DNA of 64,000 bases from Acanthococcus lagerstroemiae (Eukaryota > Arthropoda > Insecta > Hemiptera > Eriococcidae), in NCBI GenBank assembly GCA_031841125.1, contig CM063112.1, positions 18,440,603 through 18,504,602 of the forward strand, in the 5' to 3' direction. The notes under the pieces were generated by a model. It searched no databases. It had not been told where the DNA came from and saw only the letters and a program-made list of their open reading frames with translations. Below, piece by piece: positions 63,651-64,000 of the stretch (its first letter is position 1; each line of letters opens with the position of its first letter). The position numbers were made by a program, and so were the translations under genes.

Positions 63651-64000
63651 GGTACACCAACATTTTTTGCATTCTATATACACTATAACATTACTCGTAT
63701 GTTGAAATGTTTCTACTTCACGAACTCTCCAGTTTTAAGTAATCGTCGAGAGTCACCGCAGACAATTCAAAATACCTCTTCTATGCCTCTCTTAAAGTAG
63801 CCAAACAGATCAAAGGTTTCATATTCATAATTCATATTGACAACAGAGGAAAAATTGTTTGAACACTGGAGATTCTTTAATCGGTTTCAAATAGCATAAC
63901 TAATATGATACAACAGAAAAATCAGCCTTAGAAATAACTCAAAAGTTCTCGGCGCCTCGCCCTTTTCAATTAACATAATCTGATAACCTGTTAACTTGTA

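Overview
The window is eukaryotic nuclear DNA. It is AT-rich, has many poly-A/T runs and microsatellites, and its genes are split by GT-AG introns, many of them only 60-110 bases long. The gene set points to an arthropod, most likely an insect. A receptor kinase with a Frizzled-type cysteine-rich domain and a kringle but no visible Ig domain matches insect Nrk. A hemipteran is plausible from the repeat style, but I cannot prove the species or order.

Four host genes are supported. (1) At 4501-4850, minus strand, lie the first two exons of a zinc-dependent medium-chain (sorbitol/threonine type) dehydrogenase whose 3' part leaves the window on the left. (2) At 27610-44963, minus strand, lies carnitine O-palmitoyltransferase 2 (CPT2), rebuilt here exon by exon. 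Its last exon sits alone at 27610-27739, separated from the rest by a 13.9-kb intron packed with repeats. (3) At 45976-49985, plus strand, lies a complete Nrk/MuSK-type receptor tyrosine kinase in eight coding exons. (4) At 56772-60527, minus strand, lies an orthologue of the uncharacterised two-pass membrane protein KIAA2013 (DUF2152). CPT2 and Nrk are divergently transcribed from a shared ~1-kb intergenic region with two perfect TGACGTCA palindromes. Nrk and the KIAA2013 gene are convergent, with ~6.8 kb of nested transposons between them. A decayed, intron-containing gene with a MULE-transposase-like C-terminus lies at 20234-21131.

Most of the remainder is mobile DNA at several levels of nesting. 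Layout: 0-5 kb, a hAT-like element and the dehydrogenase exons; 5.7-8.9 kb, a decayed LINE; 9.1-11.2 kb, a large inverted repeat invaded by a TTAA-flanked (piggyBac-like) MITE; 12.5 kb, a tRNA-derived SINE; 16.4-19.8 kb, a degenerate GTCTTGAA tract, MITEs and a possible composite hAT MITE; 21.6-25.7 kb, a hAT-like element split by another MITE and by a jockey-type LINE, followed by more MITEs and an RT relic; 28.4-29.9 kb, a ~190-base satellite; 30.2-30.9 kb, GC-rich hairpins and direct repeats; 31.5 and 37.8 kb, two copies of a retroelement family with 13-base target duplications; 37.6-41 kb, another GTCTTGAA tract invaded by an RTE-clade LINE; 51.6-56 kb, a Penelope-like fragment carrying a mariner that itself carries a foldback mariner, then a 1.56-kb long-TIR element; 60.5-64 kb, mostly unassigned.

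I see no CRISPR array, operon, viral gene cluster or other prokaryote-style system. The more unusual signals are the architecture of the nested and composite transposons, the possible 13-base-TSD retroelement family, the split CPT2 gene and the shared CPT2/Nrk promoter region. All exon calls were made by eye from splice consensus, reading phase and remembered family sequences, not by alignment software.
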